Of a stretch of DNA of 64,000 nt, positions 52,691 to 63,000 are shown piece by piece (the stretch's first letter is position 1; the number at the start of each line of letters is the position of its first letter). Origin of the DNA: an uncultured Lachnospiraceae bacterium (lineage in GTDB: Bacteria > Bacillota > Clostridia > Lachnospirales > Lachnospiraceae); NCBI GenBank assembly GCA_934351925.1, contig CAKRJT010000001.1, positions 147,037 through 211,036 on the forward strand, written 5' to 3'. Both the position numbers and the translations under genes were made by a program. The notes under the pieces are model-generated. The model was not told the DNA's origin. It worked only from the letters and a program-made list of their open reading frames with translations, and did not search any database.

Positions 52691-53452
52691 TCATCTTGCA
52701 AGCCAGCCGCCGTCCACTGCAAGCGTAAAGCCGTTGACGTAGTTCGAAGCTGCAGATGCAAGATACACAACCGCACCTGCCATGTCCTCCGGTGTTCCCC
52801 AACGTCCCGCAGGTATACGGGACAATATCTCCTCGCTCCTGTCGTCATCGCTTCTGAGTGCCTGCGTGTTGTTCGTCGCCATATAACCCGGTGCAATTCC
52901 ATTGACATTGATATTGTACTTAGCCCATTCGTTGGCCATTGCTCTCGTAAGCCCAAGCACCGCACTCTTGCTCGCCGTATAAGAAGGCACCCTGATACCG
53001 CCCTGATAGGAGAGCATTGATGCAATGTTTATTATCTTTCCGCCGCTGTTCTGTGCGATGAACTGCTTTGCCGCTGCCTGACACAGAAAGAACGTAAATT
53101 TCTGGTTCAGAAATACAACCGAATCCCATTCCTCCTCGGTATAATCTATCGCATCATTTCTCTTTATTATGCCCGCATTATTGACAAGGATATCTATATG
53201 TCCGAAGCGCTCCACCGCACTTTTTATTATCATATCTATCGGTTCCATGGAAGACAGATCCGCCTTAACCTGCAAAAATCTGCTTCCCGTCTCCTCGACA
53301 ATCCTCTTTGTCTCATCGCAGTCCCTTCTTGCCACTCCGACAATATCCGCTCCCGCCTGTGCAAGCGCCACACACATTCCCTGACCGAGTCCTGTGTTGG
53401 CTCCCGTGACAATCGCGACCTTACTCTTTAAACTGAACATATCAAGTATCAT
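52691..53452 (-). CDS. SDR oxidoreductase, KduD-like (2-deoxy-D-gluconate 3-dehydrogenase family)
   Basis: A 253-residue classical SDR: cofactor loop VTGANTGLGQGMCVAL, LVNNAGIIKRNDA, the catalytic Ser in NIASMLSYQGG, and YTASKSAVLGLTRAMANEWA holding the Tyr and Lys. The FSLKSKVAIVTGA opening, the IAPGYMATNNTQALRSD motif and the GFTLAVDGGWLAR ending match KduD enzymes, which act in pectin/uronate breakdown. Yet it is the last gene of an operon with a radical-SAM protein, another SDR and two AKRs, and no kduI or other pectin genes are near, so its substrate may differ. Start ATG 53452 is chosen for its GGAG site. Confidence 0.82.
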   Translation of the reverse strand: MILDMFSLKSKVAIVTGANTGLGQGMCVALAQAGADIVGVARRDCDETKRIVEETGSRFLQVKADLSSMEPIDMIIKSAVERFGHIDILVNNAGIIKRNDAIDYTEEEWDSVVFLNQKFTFFLCQAAAKQFIAQNSGGKIINIASMLSYQGGIRVPSYTASKSAVLGLTRAMANEWAKYNINVNGIAPGYMATNNTQALRSDDDRSEEILSRIPAGRWGTPEDMAGAVVYLASAASNYVNGFTLAVDGGWLAR

Positions 53453-53482
53453 ACTAATCTCCATTCCACTGCTTTTTTGTGT

Positions 53483-54184
53483 CTATTTTCTTCTTATTCC
53501 ATGCCTCTGGGGCTTGACAGTGATATCCGTCACAACCGCCCCTGCTCTCATATCCAAGGCAGCCATAACACACTGTGCAATCTCCTCCGGCAGTAGTCTT
53601 AAATCCTCCTCCTCACACGAGGAAAAATCCGCATTTCTGTAAAACGCGGACTCCGTCATGTCGGGGTGAATGTTCAGCACTTTAACTCCGTACTTACGCG
53701 CCTCGTCAAAAAGACTCTCTCCAAAGCTCGTAAGCGCCGCCTTCGTCGCTCCGTAGGCACAGCCGTAGGTGTTTGACTTTTTCGCCGTAACCGAAGATAT
53801 ATTTATAATAAATCCTCCGTTCTTCTTCATATCCCGAAGCAAAAGCCCGGCAATTATCATCGGCGCCTCAATATTTACAGACACCATATCATGGATTTTC
53901 GACGGACTAATCTGCTCGTGTGGTCCGAAATATCCTGCTCCCGCACTGTTCACCAGAACGTCGACAGGTCCTGCCGATTTTCTGATATCACATATCGTCC
54001 TCTCCACATCAGAATGTCTTTTCAAGTCACATACAAGCGGATGAAACATAGAATTACCCGCAAGCTTCTCCTGCTTTTGGAAATCTCTCCCTATTCCATA
54101 CACTTCATATCCTGTTTCAACCAAAGCCGCCGCTATGGCTGCCCCTATTCCGCTTGATGCCCCCGTAACTATTGCCTTTTTCAT
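53483..54184 (-). CDS. SDR family oxidoreductase, partner of the SPL-like radical-SAM protein
   Basis: A 233-residue classical SDR with cofactor loop VTGASSGIGAAIAAAL, LVNSAGAGYFGPHE, catalytic Ser in INISSVTAKKS and the Tyr/Lys in YGCAYGATKAALTSF. The C-terminal half is short and ends in basic residues (KPQRHGIRRK), giving no clear substrate clue. Its ribosome site GGAG overlaps the stop of the radical-SAM gene, which starts the pairing argument: the two are made from one message in tight coupling. I infer that it reduces or oxidises a product of that enzyme. Confidence 0.85.
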   Translation of the reverse strand: MKKAIVTGASSGIGAAIAAALVETGYEVYGIGRDFQKQEKLAGNSMFHPLVCDLKRHSDVERTICDIRKSAGPVDVLVNSAGAGYFGPHEQISPSKIHDMVSVNIEAPMIIAGLLLRDMKKNGGFIINISSVTAKKSNTYGCAYGATKAALTSFGESLFDEARKYGVKVLNIHPDMTESAFYRNADFSSCEEEDLRLLPEEIAQCVMAALDMRAGAVVTDITVKPQRHGIRRK

Positions 54185-54190
54185 CTGCAG

Positions 54191-55687
54191 CTATCTCCAA
54201 CGATATATTTTTTCCGGCGGAAGCTTTTTGCCCAGACAGCTCTCCACATAATCTGCCAGTTCCGTTCCTGCCTCACCACAGCAGAAGCTTCCGTCCTCTA
54301 CTGCAAACGGATATGCCAGAAGCTCCGACCCAGGTCTGCGCTTTCTCATGCGCTTCAGGTAATCGCAGGGAACCCTGAACTCGCCAAGACTCACATCATA
54401 CAGAAGCTCCGGCTCAACGCTGTCAAAAAGTCCTCTTATAAGCTGCCCGTACTCCGCCCTGCGTTCAACGATATCTCCCTGCGTGATAAGCGGGTCAAAG
54501 CACACTCTCACCTTGAACCCCTGCCGCGCTGCCCGCACTATCGACTCTATCCTCGCCTGTATCGACGGTGTGTTATGTTCATAGGATAACTGTATCATGT
54601 CGGTGGACAAAGTGAAAGCAAAGATAATATTTTCACATTCTTTTTTGTCATGTGACTGCAAAAAGCTTTCCGGAAGCCGTGCCTTGGTTCTGAGCTCTAT
54701 CATCAGCCCGCTCTTACCCGCCGCATACTCAATCCACTTTTCGCAGTATCCCATGATGCTCTCCAGCGCTATCAAGTCAGTATCATATGATATACATAGA
54801 TAGACAGGATGTTCCGCAAGGAGCCTGTCAACCTCACTGAAAATATCCTCGATATTCATAAATATTACCACGTCCGCCGACGGGTACATTCCCTGAAGAT
54901 AGCAGTACTCACAGTCAAAAAGGCAGTTCATCATACAGCTTGTGTAATAAAAATGTTCATTTCCGAAGCTCTGACACTCCCTCGAACCCTGATATATGAG
55001 CTGGCCTTCCTTTTTTGCAAGTATCAGCGATGGGGATTTCTTCTGAATTTCAAGGCTCTGTCCCTTACGGTTGAAAATATCCTTATAATGGTTTATCCAC
55101 ACCACCCTGCTGCCGGAAAGCTTTTTCAACACGCTGTCCGCATCGTACTGCCCTATGAGCTTCCTCTCCGCATACACATGGTGGAACGGATGCCTGCCCT
55201 CATACGCCGCCCAAAAGCCTCTCATAAATTCATAAAAGCCCTCCGTCCAGCCGGCATCGCATCTGAAAAATACGAGTTGATGCTGCATGTAAAAGCAGGT
55301 CAGCGTGTCATACCACGCCGCAAAACATTCATTGCCGGAGCCGTACTCCTCATAGCCATGCACTGGACAAATATCAGGATAAAAATATTTTTCCTGCATG
55401 GTATCATGTATCTCCACACATATTCCCGTCCCCTGCCCGGCTTGTGCACAAGGCTCAAGGCACACACACACATCTGACTCGTCAACGGTCTGCCCTTTCA
55501 TCACATAGCCCGCTGCCATCGCCGCCTTAACCGGCGAGTTTCCTGCCACAACGAGCTCTATTTGCGTACCTTCAGGTGTATTTCCCGCAAAAATCTGAAA
55601 ATGCAGCTCGTTCATTCTCTTTTTGAGCCTGAAAAAACTCACAAGCTCTTTGCAATAAGAATACTCCTCCGCAAAAAATCTCCACAT
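54191..55687 (-). CDS. Radical-SAM protein of the spore photoproduct lyase family with an extra N-terminal domain
   Basis: A 498-residue protein. Residues about 175-490 resemble SPL: a KKLSGSRVVWINHYKDIF entry region, the 4Fe-4S site Cys255-x3-Cys259-x2-Cys262 within MMNCLFDCEYCYLQGM (the CYLQ ending is SPL-like), and a following TIM-barrel half. SPL proper repairs the spore thymine photoproduct by a radical mechanism and is about 340 residues. Here roughly 165 N-terminal residues, Cys-rich (74, 76, 80, 90, 107, 121, 131), precede the core and match nothing I know. The start overlaps the AKR stop by one base (TAATG), which fixes it. An SDR gene follows immediately. It may be a genuine lesion-repair enzyme or a related radical enzyme with a new substrate. 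Confidence 0.82.
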   Translation of the reverse strand: MWRFFAEEYSYCKELVSFFRLKKRMNELHFQIFAGNTPEGTQIELVVAGNSPVKAAMAAGYVMKGQTVDESDVCVCLEPCAQAGQGTGICVEIHDTMQEKYFYPDICPVHGYEEYGSGNECFAAWYDTLTCFYMQHQLVFFRCDAGWTEGFYEFMRGFWAAYEGRHPFHHVYAERKLIGQYDADSVLKKLSGSRVVWINHYKDIFNRKGQSLEIQKKSPSLILAKKEGQLIYQGSRECQSFGNEHFYYTSCMMNCLFDCEYCYLQGMYPSADVVIFMNIEDIFSEVDRLLAEHPVYLCISYDTDLIALESIMGYCEKWIEYAAGKSGLMIELRTKARLPESFLQSHDKKECENIIFAFTLSTDMIQLSYEHNTPSIQARIESIVRAARQGFKVRVCFDPLITQGDIVERRAEYGQLIRGLFDSVEPELLYDVSLGEFRVPCDYLKRMRKRRPGSELLAYPFAVEDGSFCCGEAGTELADYVESCLGKKLPPEKIYRWR

Positions 55688-56814
55688 TATTTCACTGCCT
55701 CATCAAGCTCCTTCTGTAAAAGAGCAAGATTATCACGGATTGAAATCTTCTGTGGACAAACCTTCTCACATTTGCCGCACTTTACACAGTTGTGCGCCTT
55801 CTCGCTGTCAATAAGACCGTCCCAGCTTTTCTGTAACTGTTCCTTGTTTCCATAAACATTATAATGATTCCATATTGAAAAGTTTCCCGGAATATTAACT
55901 CCCGCCGGACAAGGCATACAGTAACGGCACCCTGTACATCCATTCCTTATCCTGCTCTTAAGCGATGCCGCCGTGTCGGCTACGAGTGCCTGTTCGTCCG
56001 CACTCAAAGGTGTGAAATTCTTAAAGGTCTTTAGGTTATCCTCTACCTGCTCCATTGCCGACATACCGCTCAGAATAACCTTCACATTGTCATGCGAGCC
56101 GACCCAGCGCAGCGCCCATGACGCTATCGACTGCTTAGGTCTGAACTCCTTGAAATTAGCAGCTATCTCATCAGGCAGGCTCGCAAGTGAACCACCCTTT
56201 ACCGGCTCCATAATAACCATCGGAACGCCCATCTGCCTGGCAAGCTTGTAGCCTCTGTCCCCTGCCTGCTCGTCTGTATCCATATAATTGTACTGTATCT
56301 GGCAGAAATCCCAGTCTCTGTATGTTAGAATTCTCTCAAAGGCATCATAATCATCATGGAATGAGAATCCAAGGTACTTAATCTTTCCTTCCGCCTTAAG
56401 CTTTTCACACACTTCAATTACGCCAAGCTCTAACACCTTGTTAAATCTGTCCTTATTAAGTGCATGAAGCAGATAAAAATCAACATAATCCTTATTAAGC
56501 CTCTTAAGCTGCTCGTTAAAAATATTCTCTGCATCCTCCTTCTTCTCAAGCTTCCATACAGGCAGCTTGGTTGCAAGATAATATGAAGCTCTGTCATACT
56601 TGTCAAGAACTCTTCCAAGGAACGGTTCGCTGTCACCGTTATGATACGGATATGCCGTGTCATAATAATTAACTCCGGATGCCATCGCAAGGTCTAACAT
56701 TTCTTCGGAAAGTGTTTCATCAATGCTTCCATCTTCACTTAAAGGAAAACGCATACAGCCAAAGCCGAGCAGCGATGTCTCAATCCCAAGCTTATCAAAT
56801 CTTCTCTTCTCCAT
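55687..56814 (-). CDS. Aldo/keto reductase with C-terminal 2x[4Fe-4S] ferredoxin domain (second)
   Basis: A 375-residue protein with an AKR barrel (tetrad residues in VNYYDTAYPYHNG, YLATKLPVW and DFYLLHALNKD) and a C-terminal ferredoxin-like region with two cysteine clusters, CTGCRYCMPCPAGVNIP and CVKCGKCEKVCPQKI. Such clostridial AKRs are presumed to take electrons from, or give them to, ferredoxin rather than only NAD(P)H. The gene overlaps the start of the radical-SAM gene, so it may supply that enzyme with electrons. An upstream paralogue lies 35 bases away. Confidence 0.9.
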   Translation of the reverse strand: MEKRRFDKLGIETSLLGFGCMRFPLSEDGSIDETLSEEMLDLAMASGVNYYDTAYPYHNGDSEPFLGRVLDKYDRASYYLATKLPVWKLEKKEDAENIFNEQLKRLNKDYVDFYLLHALNKDRFNKVLELGVIEVCEKLKAEGKIKYLGFSFHDDYDAFERILTYRDWDFCQIQYNYMDTDEQAGDRGYKLARQMGVPMVIMEPVKGGSLASLPDEIAANFKEFRPKQSIASWALRWVGSHDNVKVILSGMSAMEQVEDNLKTFKNFTPLSADEQALVADTAASLKSRIRNGCTGCRYCMPCPAGVNIPGNFSIWNHYNVYGNKEQLQKSWDGLIDSEKAHNCVKCGKCEKVCPQKISIRDNLALLQKELDEAVK

Positions 56815-56849
56815 AACATACCTCTCTTCTCATTTTATCTTTTTTTCTT

Positions 56850-57872
56850 CTATAACTGCATATTAGCTACAAAATCCTTGAAGTCCTCATAATTCTTCTT
56901 AAGCAGTGCCGGGGTATCAAGCCCATACGGACACTTGCTCTTGCAATGTCCACAGTTAAGACAGCCTTCAATCTTTTTCATCTTCTCCTGCCACTGCGGC
57001 GTTGTGTACTCCTGATAAGGAGCTCTCCTAAGCATGAGTGACATTCTTGCACAGTTATTTATCTCTATGCCTGCCGGGCATGGCATACAGTAGCCGCAGC
57101 CCCTGCAGAAATCACCCGAAAGCATTTTCCTGTCATTTTCTATAAGCTCCTCTATCTCCGGTGTCATCTTGGGCGGATTGTCTATGTAGGATAACCACTC
57201 ATCAAGCTCACTTTCGCGCTGTATTCCCCATATAGGGAGCACATTGTCATACTGTGCCTCAAACGCATAAGCGGCGGCTGAGTTGGTGATAAGCCCTCCC
57301 GAAAGCCCCTTCATGGCGATAAATCCCATGTCCGCCTCCTTGCACATCTTAACAAGCTCCTTGTCCTTATCCGTCGCAAGATAGCAGAACGGAAACTGCA
57401 GGGTCTCATACAGCCCTGACTCTATCGCCTCCTTAGCAACTGCCAGCCTGTGATTGGTGATTCCTATATGCCTTATCTTTCCCTGCTCCTTAGCCTCAAG
57501 CATTGCCTCATACAGCCCTGTCCCATCACACGGCTTAGGGCAGAATGAAGGATTGTGGAACTGGTATATATCTATGTAGGCCGTCTTAAGCAGCCCAAGA
57601 CTTGTCTCCAAATCCTTCCAAAAAGCATCCACATTGGTGGCTGCCGTCTTAGTCGCAATAATTACCCTCTCCCTGATATGTGAAAATGCCTCACCAAGCT
57701 TTTTCTCACTATCGGTATAGAATCTTGCGGTGTCAAAAAATGTCATTCCGTTATAAAATGCCTTCTGTAAAAGATACACCGCATCATCCGTTGTGATTCG
57801 CTGCACGGGCAGAGCACCGAATCCATTCTTATTGACCGTGATTCCGGTCTTTCCAAGTGTCACTGTAACCAT
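56850..57872 (-). CDS. Aldo/keto reductase with C-terminal 2x[4Fe-4S] ferredoxin domain (first)
   Basis: A 340-residue AKR, the first gene of the five-gene operon. Tetrad residues lie in MTFFDTARFYTDS, IIATKTAAT and DIYQFHNPSF; note that the histidine context differs from the second copy. The C-terminal ferredoxin part has CRGCGYCMPCPAGIEIN and CLNCGHCKSKCPYGL. ATG 57872 is preferred for its GGAGG site. It shares the barrel-plus-ferredoxin layout of the second AKR but is only distantly similar, so the two likely serve different steps. The terminator of the upstream chemoreceptor gene lies just before it, so this is the operon head. Confidence 0.9.
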   Translation of the reverse strand: MVTVTLGKTGITVNKNGFGALPVQRITTDDAVYLLQKAFYNGMTFFDTARFYTDSEKKLGEAFSHIRERVIIATKTAATNVDAFWKDLETSLGLLKTAYIDIYQFHNPSFCPKPCDGTGLYEAMLEAKEQGKIRHIGITNHRLAVAKEAIESGLYETLQFPFCYLATDKDKELVKMCKEADMGFIAMKGLSGGLITNSAAAYAFEAQYDNVLPIWGIQRESELDEWLSYIDNPPKMTPEIEELIENDRKMLSGDFCRGCGYCMPCPAGIEINNCARMSLMLRRAPYQEYTTPQWQEKMKKIEGCLNCGHCKSKCPYGLDTPALLKKNYEDFKDFVANMQL

Positions 57873-57961
57873 TAGTTTTAACCTCCACGTTAAATATATT
57901 TTAAGCTTTTTCAGATACTTATGCAATAGCGGATTCCTGCATTGGCAAAGAACTCAAAATA

Positions 57962-58009
57962 AGCAGGGACAGTCAAAGCTTAACTATGTCCGCCTTGACT
58001 GTCCCTGCT
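57962..58009 (-). terminator. Terminator of the chemoreceptor gene
   Basis: AGCAGGGACAGTCAA/TTGACTGTCCCTGCT is a perfect 15-bp stem ending in TTATTTTG on the minus strand, separating the chemoreceptor from the AKR operon. Confidence 0.85.
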
Positions 58010-58043
58010 CCGGTATTACTGTATATGCTCTGGTTTTCGTTAA

Positions 58044-59789
58044 TTATTCCAGATTTTCAAGCTGCTCGCTCAGTTTAAATTTACCGATATCCTCCTGAAG
58101 CTCCTTAGCAAGCTCAACAAGCTTTGAGGTATCCTGATTGCAGTCATTTACTATCTGGCTGAGCTCAACCATAGAAGCAGAAGTCTCCTGTGTTCCGGCT
58201 GCGTTCTCCTGTGCTATCGCCGCGAGACTCTCAACGCTCTCCGTCACGCTGTTCTTGAGTCCGTTAATATCCTCAACCTTGTCCGCAAGACCTTCAATAG
58301 ACGATGTCACACTGTCTATCTCTGTCTTTAGGACGCTAAACACACTCTTCGTGTCATCTATCTTCTCGTTCTGACGCTTAATCTCATCAACAACATTGTT
58401 CATGGTCTGTACACTCGTGTTGGAGTTCTCGATAAGTTTCTCAATGATGCCCTTTATCTTCTCTGCCGACTCGGTAGACTGGTCAGCAAGAACTCTTATC
58501 TCATCCGCAACAACAGCAAAGCCCCTTCCGTTCTCGCCTGCTCTTGCTGCCTCAATTGAAGCATTGAGTGAGAGAAGGTTAGTCTGGCTCGCAATATCAG
58601 CTATCAGGTCGGTCGCACTGCGGATATCAAGTGCCGACTGGTTGGTCTCCATAGTCTGCTTATGTATCTCATCGACAGATACCTTAGTCTTATTGCTTAT
58701 CTCAACAAGAGCATCAAGATTCTTCTCCGCTTCAAGGTTCTTACCCTTCATGGTCTCTGCACTATCAGCAAGCTCAGATATTTTTTCGCTCATGAAATCT
58801 ATCGAATGTCCTATCTGTTCAACCTGACCGCTTACCTTCTGAGATTCATTCGCCTGACTGGTTGCACCGTTGGCAATCTCGTCCACGGCTGTGTCAATGT
58901 TCGCAATTGAGGAGCTTATGGTATCAAAATTATCCTTAAACTTCGATGAAAATGAATTCAGCTCTTTTGTTGAATGATGTATTCCGTGCACAATCGTTGT
59001 AAGTCCGTCAAGAAGCGCATGTACGGAACGCGCCATATTGCCAATCTCATTCTTCTGGCTCATAAGCTTGTCCGGGACGAGCACGGCAAGATTACCCTCC
59101 GCCACCTCGTCAAGATTGCTGATAGCTGTCTTGATTCCTCTTAACATTCTTGTGATAAGAAGAGCGGCGACAACTATAATTATAAGAAGAAGCACAATCA
59201 TAAATATAATATTGTATCTGATAATATTCTGATATACGGAGGTTGCGGTTTCCGAATCTATTGCAACACTGATAACTCCCACAAAGCTTCCATCCGAATT
59301 TTTAATCGGAGAATACCATGCAAAATAATTCGTACCACCAATATTCATTGAGCTTCTGAAAAATACATTTCCGGACTTTGCTGCACTGTACGCGGTGTCA
59401 TCTATCTTACCTCCGGCAATCGTCTTTCCACTGCCATCCTTAATTGTCGAAAATATCGCCGTATCTCCGTAGTAGATACTGATGTCAACATCAGTCTCAC
59501 CGGTAAGCTCATCAAAAATCTGAGTATTCCTGCTTATGTTAAACTCACCCTTATACAATTCCCCATCTTTAAGAGAATAATCTCCCGCATCCCTCAGCTT
59601 AAGGCTTGACTCAACAGAGTACTCCATAGCTTCAAGCTCATGCAGCATCACCTTCGTTGATGTTCTGTTACCGACATTCCTTAGTGACAATAAACAAAAC
59701 CCACCCACAAATACGACCGGAACAAGTACAATGCATAGGAGCTCGAACATAAGCCCTAATCCTTTTTTATCCATCTTGTTTTTATCCAT
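58044..59789 (-). CDS. Methyl-accepting chemotaxis protein
   Basis: A 581-residue chemoreceptor. A first membrane helix (residues about 12-32) is followed by an extracellular single-cache-like sensor of about 150 residues (GEFNISRNTQIFDELTGETD ... NYFAWYSPIKNSDGSFVGVI). A second helix (about 193-215) leads to a HAMP region and the long cytoplasmic coiled coil with the signalling tip (SLNASIEAARAGENGRGFAV). The ligand is not predictable. The presence of an MCP implies a chemotactic, probably flagellated cell. A CAGGGAG site fits the start. Confidence 0.93.
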   Translation of the reverse strand: MDKNKMDKKGLGLMFELLCIVLVPVVFVGGFCLLSLRNVGNRTSTKVMLHELEAMEYSVESSLKLRDAGDYSLKDGELYKGEFNISRNTQIFDELTGETDVDISIYYGDTAIFSTIKDGSGKTIAGGKIDDTAYSAAKSGNVFFRSSMNIGGTNYFAWYSPIKNSDGSFVGVISVAIDSETATSVYQNIIRYNIIFMIVLLLIIIVVAALLITRMLRGIKTAISNLDEVAEGNLAVLVPDKLMSQKNEIGNMARSVHALLDGLTTIVHGIHHSTKELNSFSSKFKDNFDTISSSIANIDTAVDEIANGATSQANESQKVSGQVEQIGHSIDFMSEKISELADSAETMKGKNLEAEKNLDALVEISNKTKVSVDEIHKQTMETNQSALDIRSATDLIADIASQTNLLSLNASIEAARAGENGRGFAVVADEIRVLADQSTESAEKIKGIIEKLIENSNTSVQTMNNVVDEIKRQNEKIDDTKSVFSVLKTEIDSVTSSIEGLADKVEDINGLKNSVTESVESLAAIAQENAAGTQETSASMVELSQIVNDCNQDTSKLVELAKELQEDIGKFKLSEQLENLE

Positions 59790-59983
59790 ATATTTTTCTC
59801 CCTGTTTTTTTACTTTATAGTATATCAGCAGATTCTTATTGATTACTGTAAAGCATAGAATATTTTATTCCTTTTTTCCAAAATTTTCAATAAAAAATGA
59901 GTGCATCAATATATTTTTTTTAACAGAAATGCACTATTCCGGCTGTCAAAACTATTCTGTGGTGGTATTTCCTATTATACAAA

Positions 59984-60018
59984 ACATGCTGCTGCACCGG
60001 CATGATGCAGCAGCATGT
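59984..60018 (-). terminator. Terminator of nifJ
   Basis: ACATGCTGCTGCA/TGCAGCAGCATGT is a perfect 13-bp stem followed by TTTTG on the minus strand, about ten bases after the nifJ stop. Confidence 0.88.
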
Positions 60019-60028
60019 CATAAAACAA

Positions 60029-63000
60029 TTACTTATATAATTCAACAAGCTTCAAGAGATGTTCATATCTCTCCTTAGCAGCCTTCTCAGACTCGGCAAA
60101 GAGCTTCTCCGCTCTCTCCGGGAAAGGCTTCACAAGTCTTGTATATCTTGCCTCATTGTTTAAGAACTCCTGATACGTTCCATCACCCTCCTTGGATGTG
60201 AGTGTGAATGGATTCTTTCCCTCTGCCTTAAGCTCAGGGTTGAATGAGAAGAGATTCCAGTAACCCGCCTTGACCGCCTTCTTCATCTCGTCCTGGCAGT
60301 GGTTCATGCCGCCCTTGGCAATTCCGTGAAGCTCACAAGGTGCATAGCCGATGATAAGCGACGGTCCGTTGTAGCTCTCAGCCTCACTTATAACCTTCAC
60401 AGCCTGCGCCGGGTTAGCTCCGAGTGCAATCTGAGCCACATATACATAACCATAGCTCATGGCAATCTCTGCAAGGGATTTCTTTCCAACCTCTTTACCT
60501 GCTGCAGCGAACTGGCATACCTCACCGATGTTGGAAGCCTTAGATGCCTGTCCGCCTGTGTTGGAGTACATCTCGGTATCAAATACCATAACATTAACGT
60601 TTTCTCCTGAAGCAAGCACATGGTCAAGACCGCCAAAGCCTATATCGTAAGCCCAGCCATCACCGCCGAATATCCATACGGACTTCTTTGCAAGATAATC
60701 CTTCTTTGCAAGTATTCCGCGCACAAGCTCATTGTCCTCAGGAAGCTTCTCAAGCTCTGCTATAAGCTTCTGAGCTGCCGGTGCGTTGAGCTTGGTGTCA
60801 TTCTTAGTCTCAAGGAACTTATCTGCTGCGCTTCTAAGCTCATCTGTAGCTGCGTCCGAAGCCACAAGCTCATTTAACTTCTCCACAGCCTGCTCTCTAA
60901 GTGTCTTCTGTCCAAGATACATACCAAAGCCGTGCTCCGCATTGTCCTCGAACAGTGAATTAGCCCAAGCCGGTCCCTTCTTGGAATCCTTGTTAACCGT
61001 ATATGGCGATGTAGCCGCCGGACCTCCCCAGATTGATGAACAGCCTGTCGCATTGGATATATACATCTGCTCACCAAAAAGCTGTGTTATAAGTCTTGCA
61101 TAGGATGTCTCAGCACAGCCTGCGCAGCTTCCCGAGAACTCGAGGAGCGGCTGGTTGTACTGTGAGCCGATAGGTGTCTTGTCCGTAAATGCAGGCTTCA
61201 ATTCCTTCTTGCCGACATTCTCTACAAGGTAATTGAATACCGGCTGCTCTGCCTCCTGTGACTCTCTAGGAACCATCTTTAAAGCTCCCTTTGCAGCCAT
61301 AGGACACACAGTCACACACTCACCGCAGCCCATACAGTCAAGCGGTGATACCGACATTGTAAACTTCATTCCGTCCGCTGCGGCATGCTTTGCATCGGAG
61401 AGCTTGATGTTCTCGGGTGCTGCAGCTACCTCAGCCTGATTTAAGATGAATGGTCTTATCGTGGCATGTGAACATACGAAAGCACAGCTATTACACTGTA
61501 TACATGCCTCAGGGCTCCACTCAGGAACCATGACCGCCGTACCACGCTTCTCATATGCGGAAGCGCCAGTCTCAAACTGTCCGTCCGCAATGTCCTTGAA
61601 GGCGGATACAGGAAGGCTGTCACCGTCCATAAGTCCGATAGGGTCAAGAAGTTCATTTACCATCTTAACGGTAGCAGGACGCCCTGTTCTCTCAACAGTC
61701 TTATTCTCTGCCACTGCCTCAGCCCACTCAGCAGGAACCTTAACCTCATGAAGTGCGTCCACACCGGCATCGATTGCCTTGTAGTTCATCTCAACGACTG
61801 CGTCACCCTTCTTGCTGTATGACTTCTTTGCTGCTTCCTTCATATACTGTACAGCCTGCTCTATCGGCATGACATTAGCAAGTCTGAAAAATGCAGACTG
61901 AAGAATTGTGTTGGTTCTCTTACCCATACCAATCTCGATAGCCTTGTCGATGGCGTTGATTGTATAGAGCTTGATATTGTTCTTTGCTATATACTGCTTT
62001 GCAGCGGCAGGCATGTGCTCATTAAGCTCTTCGTCCGTCCACTGGCAGTTAATAAGGAAGATTCCGCCCGGCTTTACATCCTGAACCATCTTGTAGCCCT
62101 TGGTAACGTATGATGGATTATGACATGCCACAAAATCTGCCTGATTGATATAGTAAGGACTCCTGATTGGCTGATCACCGAAGCGAAGATGGCTGATTGT
62201 TATACCGCCTGTCTTCTTTGAGTCATACTGGAAATATGCCTGAACATACTTATCTGTATGGTCACCTATAATCTTGATAGAGTTCTTGTTAGCACCGACT
62301 GTTCCGTCACCGCCAAGTCCCCAGAACTTACACTCAACCGTTCCCTTTGCAGCGGTAATAGGCGCCGGCTTTACCTCAGGAAGTGAGAGATTCGTCACAT
62401 CATCCACAATGCCTATTGTAAATCTTGACTTAGGCTCATCCTTCTCAAGCTCTTTATATACTGCAAATATTGATGAAGGTGGTGTATCCTTAGAACCAAG
62501 TCCGTAACGGCCTCCTGTAATTACAATATCATTCATTCCTGCTTCTCTTAAAGTAGCAGCAACATCAAGGTAGAGAGGTTCTCCGAGTGAACCCGGCTCC
62601 TTAGTTCTGTCAAGAACAGCAATCTTTTTCACACTCTTTGGAAGCACCTTAAGGAGTGCCTTAGGTGACCATGGACGATAGAGTCTTACCTTCACAAGAC
62701 CAACCTTCTGTCCCATAGCATCCAGATAATCTATAACCTCCTCGGCAACATCACACACTGAACCCATAGCTATAATGACTCTGTCAGCGTCCTCAGCACC
62801 GTAGTAGTTAAACAGGTCATAGTTCGTTCCGAGCTTGTCATTGACCTTCTTCATATATTTCTCAACAACAGCAGGAAGCTCATCATACACTGAGTTACAA
62901 GCTTCCCTGTGCTGGAAGAATACGTCACCATTCTCATGTGAGCCTCTCATTGCAGGATGCTCAGGATTGAGTGCATGTGCCCTGAACTCTTCCACAGCCT

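Noticed and set aside
52691..53452. A pectin or uronate catabolic cluster around the KduD-like gene
   Set aside because: No kduI, kdgK, kdgA, pectate lyase or uronate transporter gene is found nearby. The gene instead ends a redox operon.
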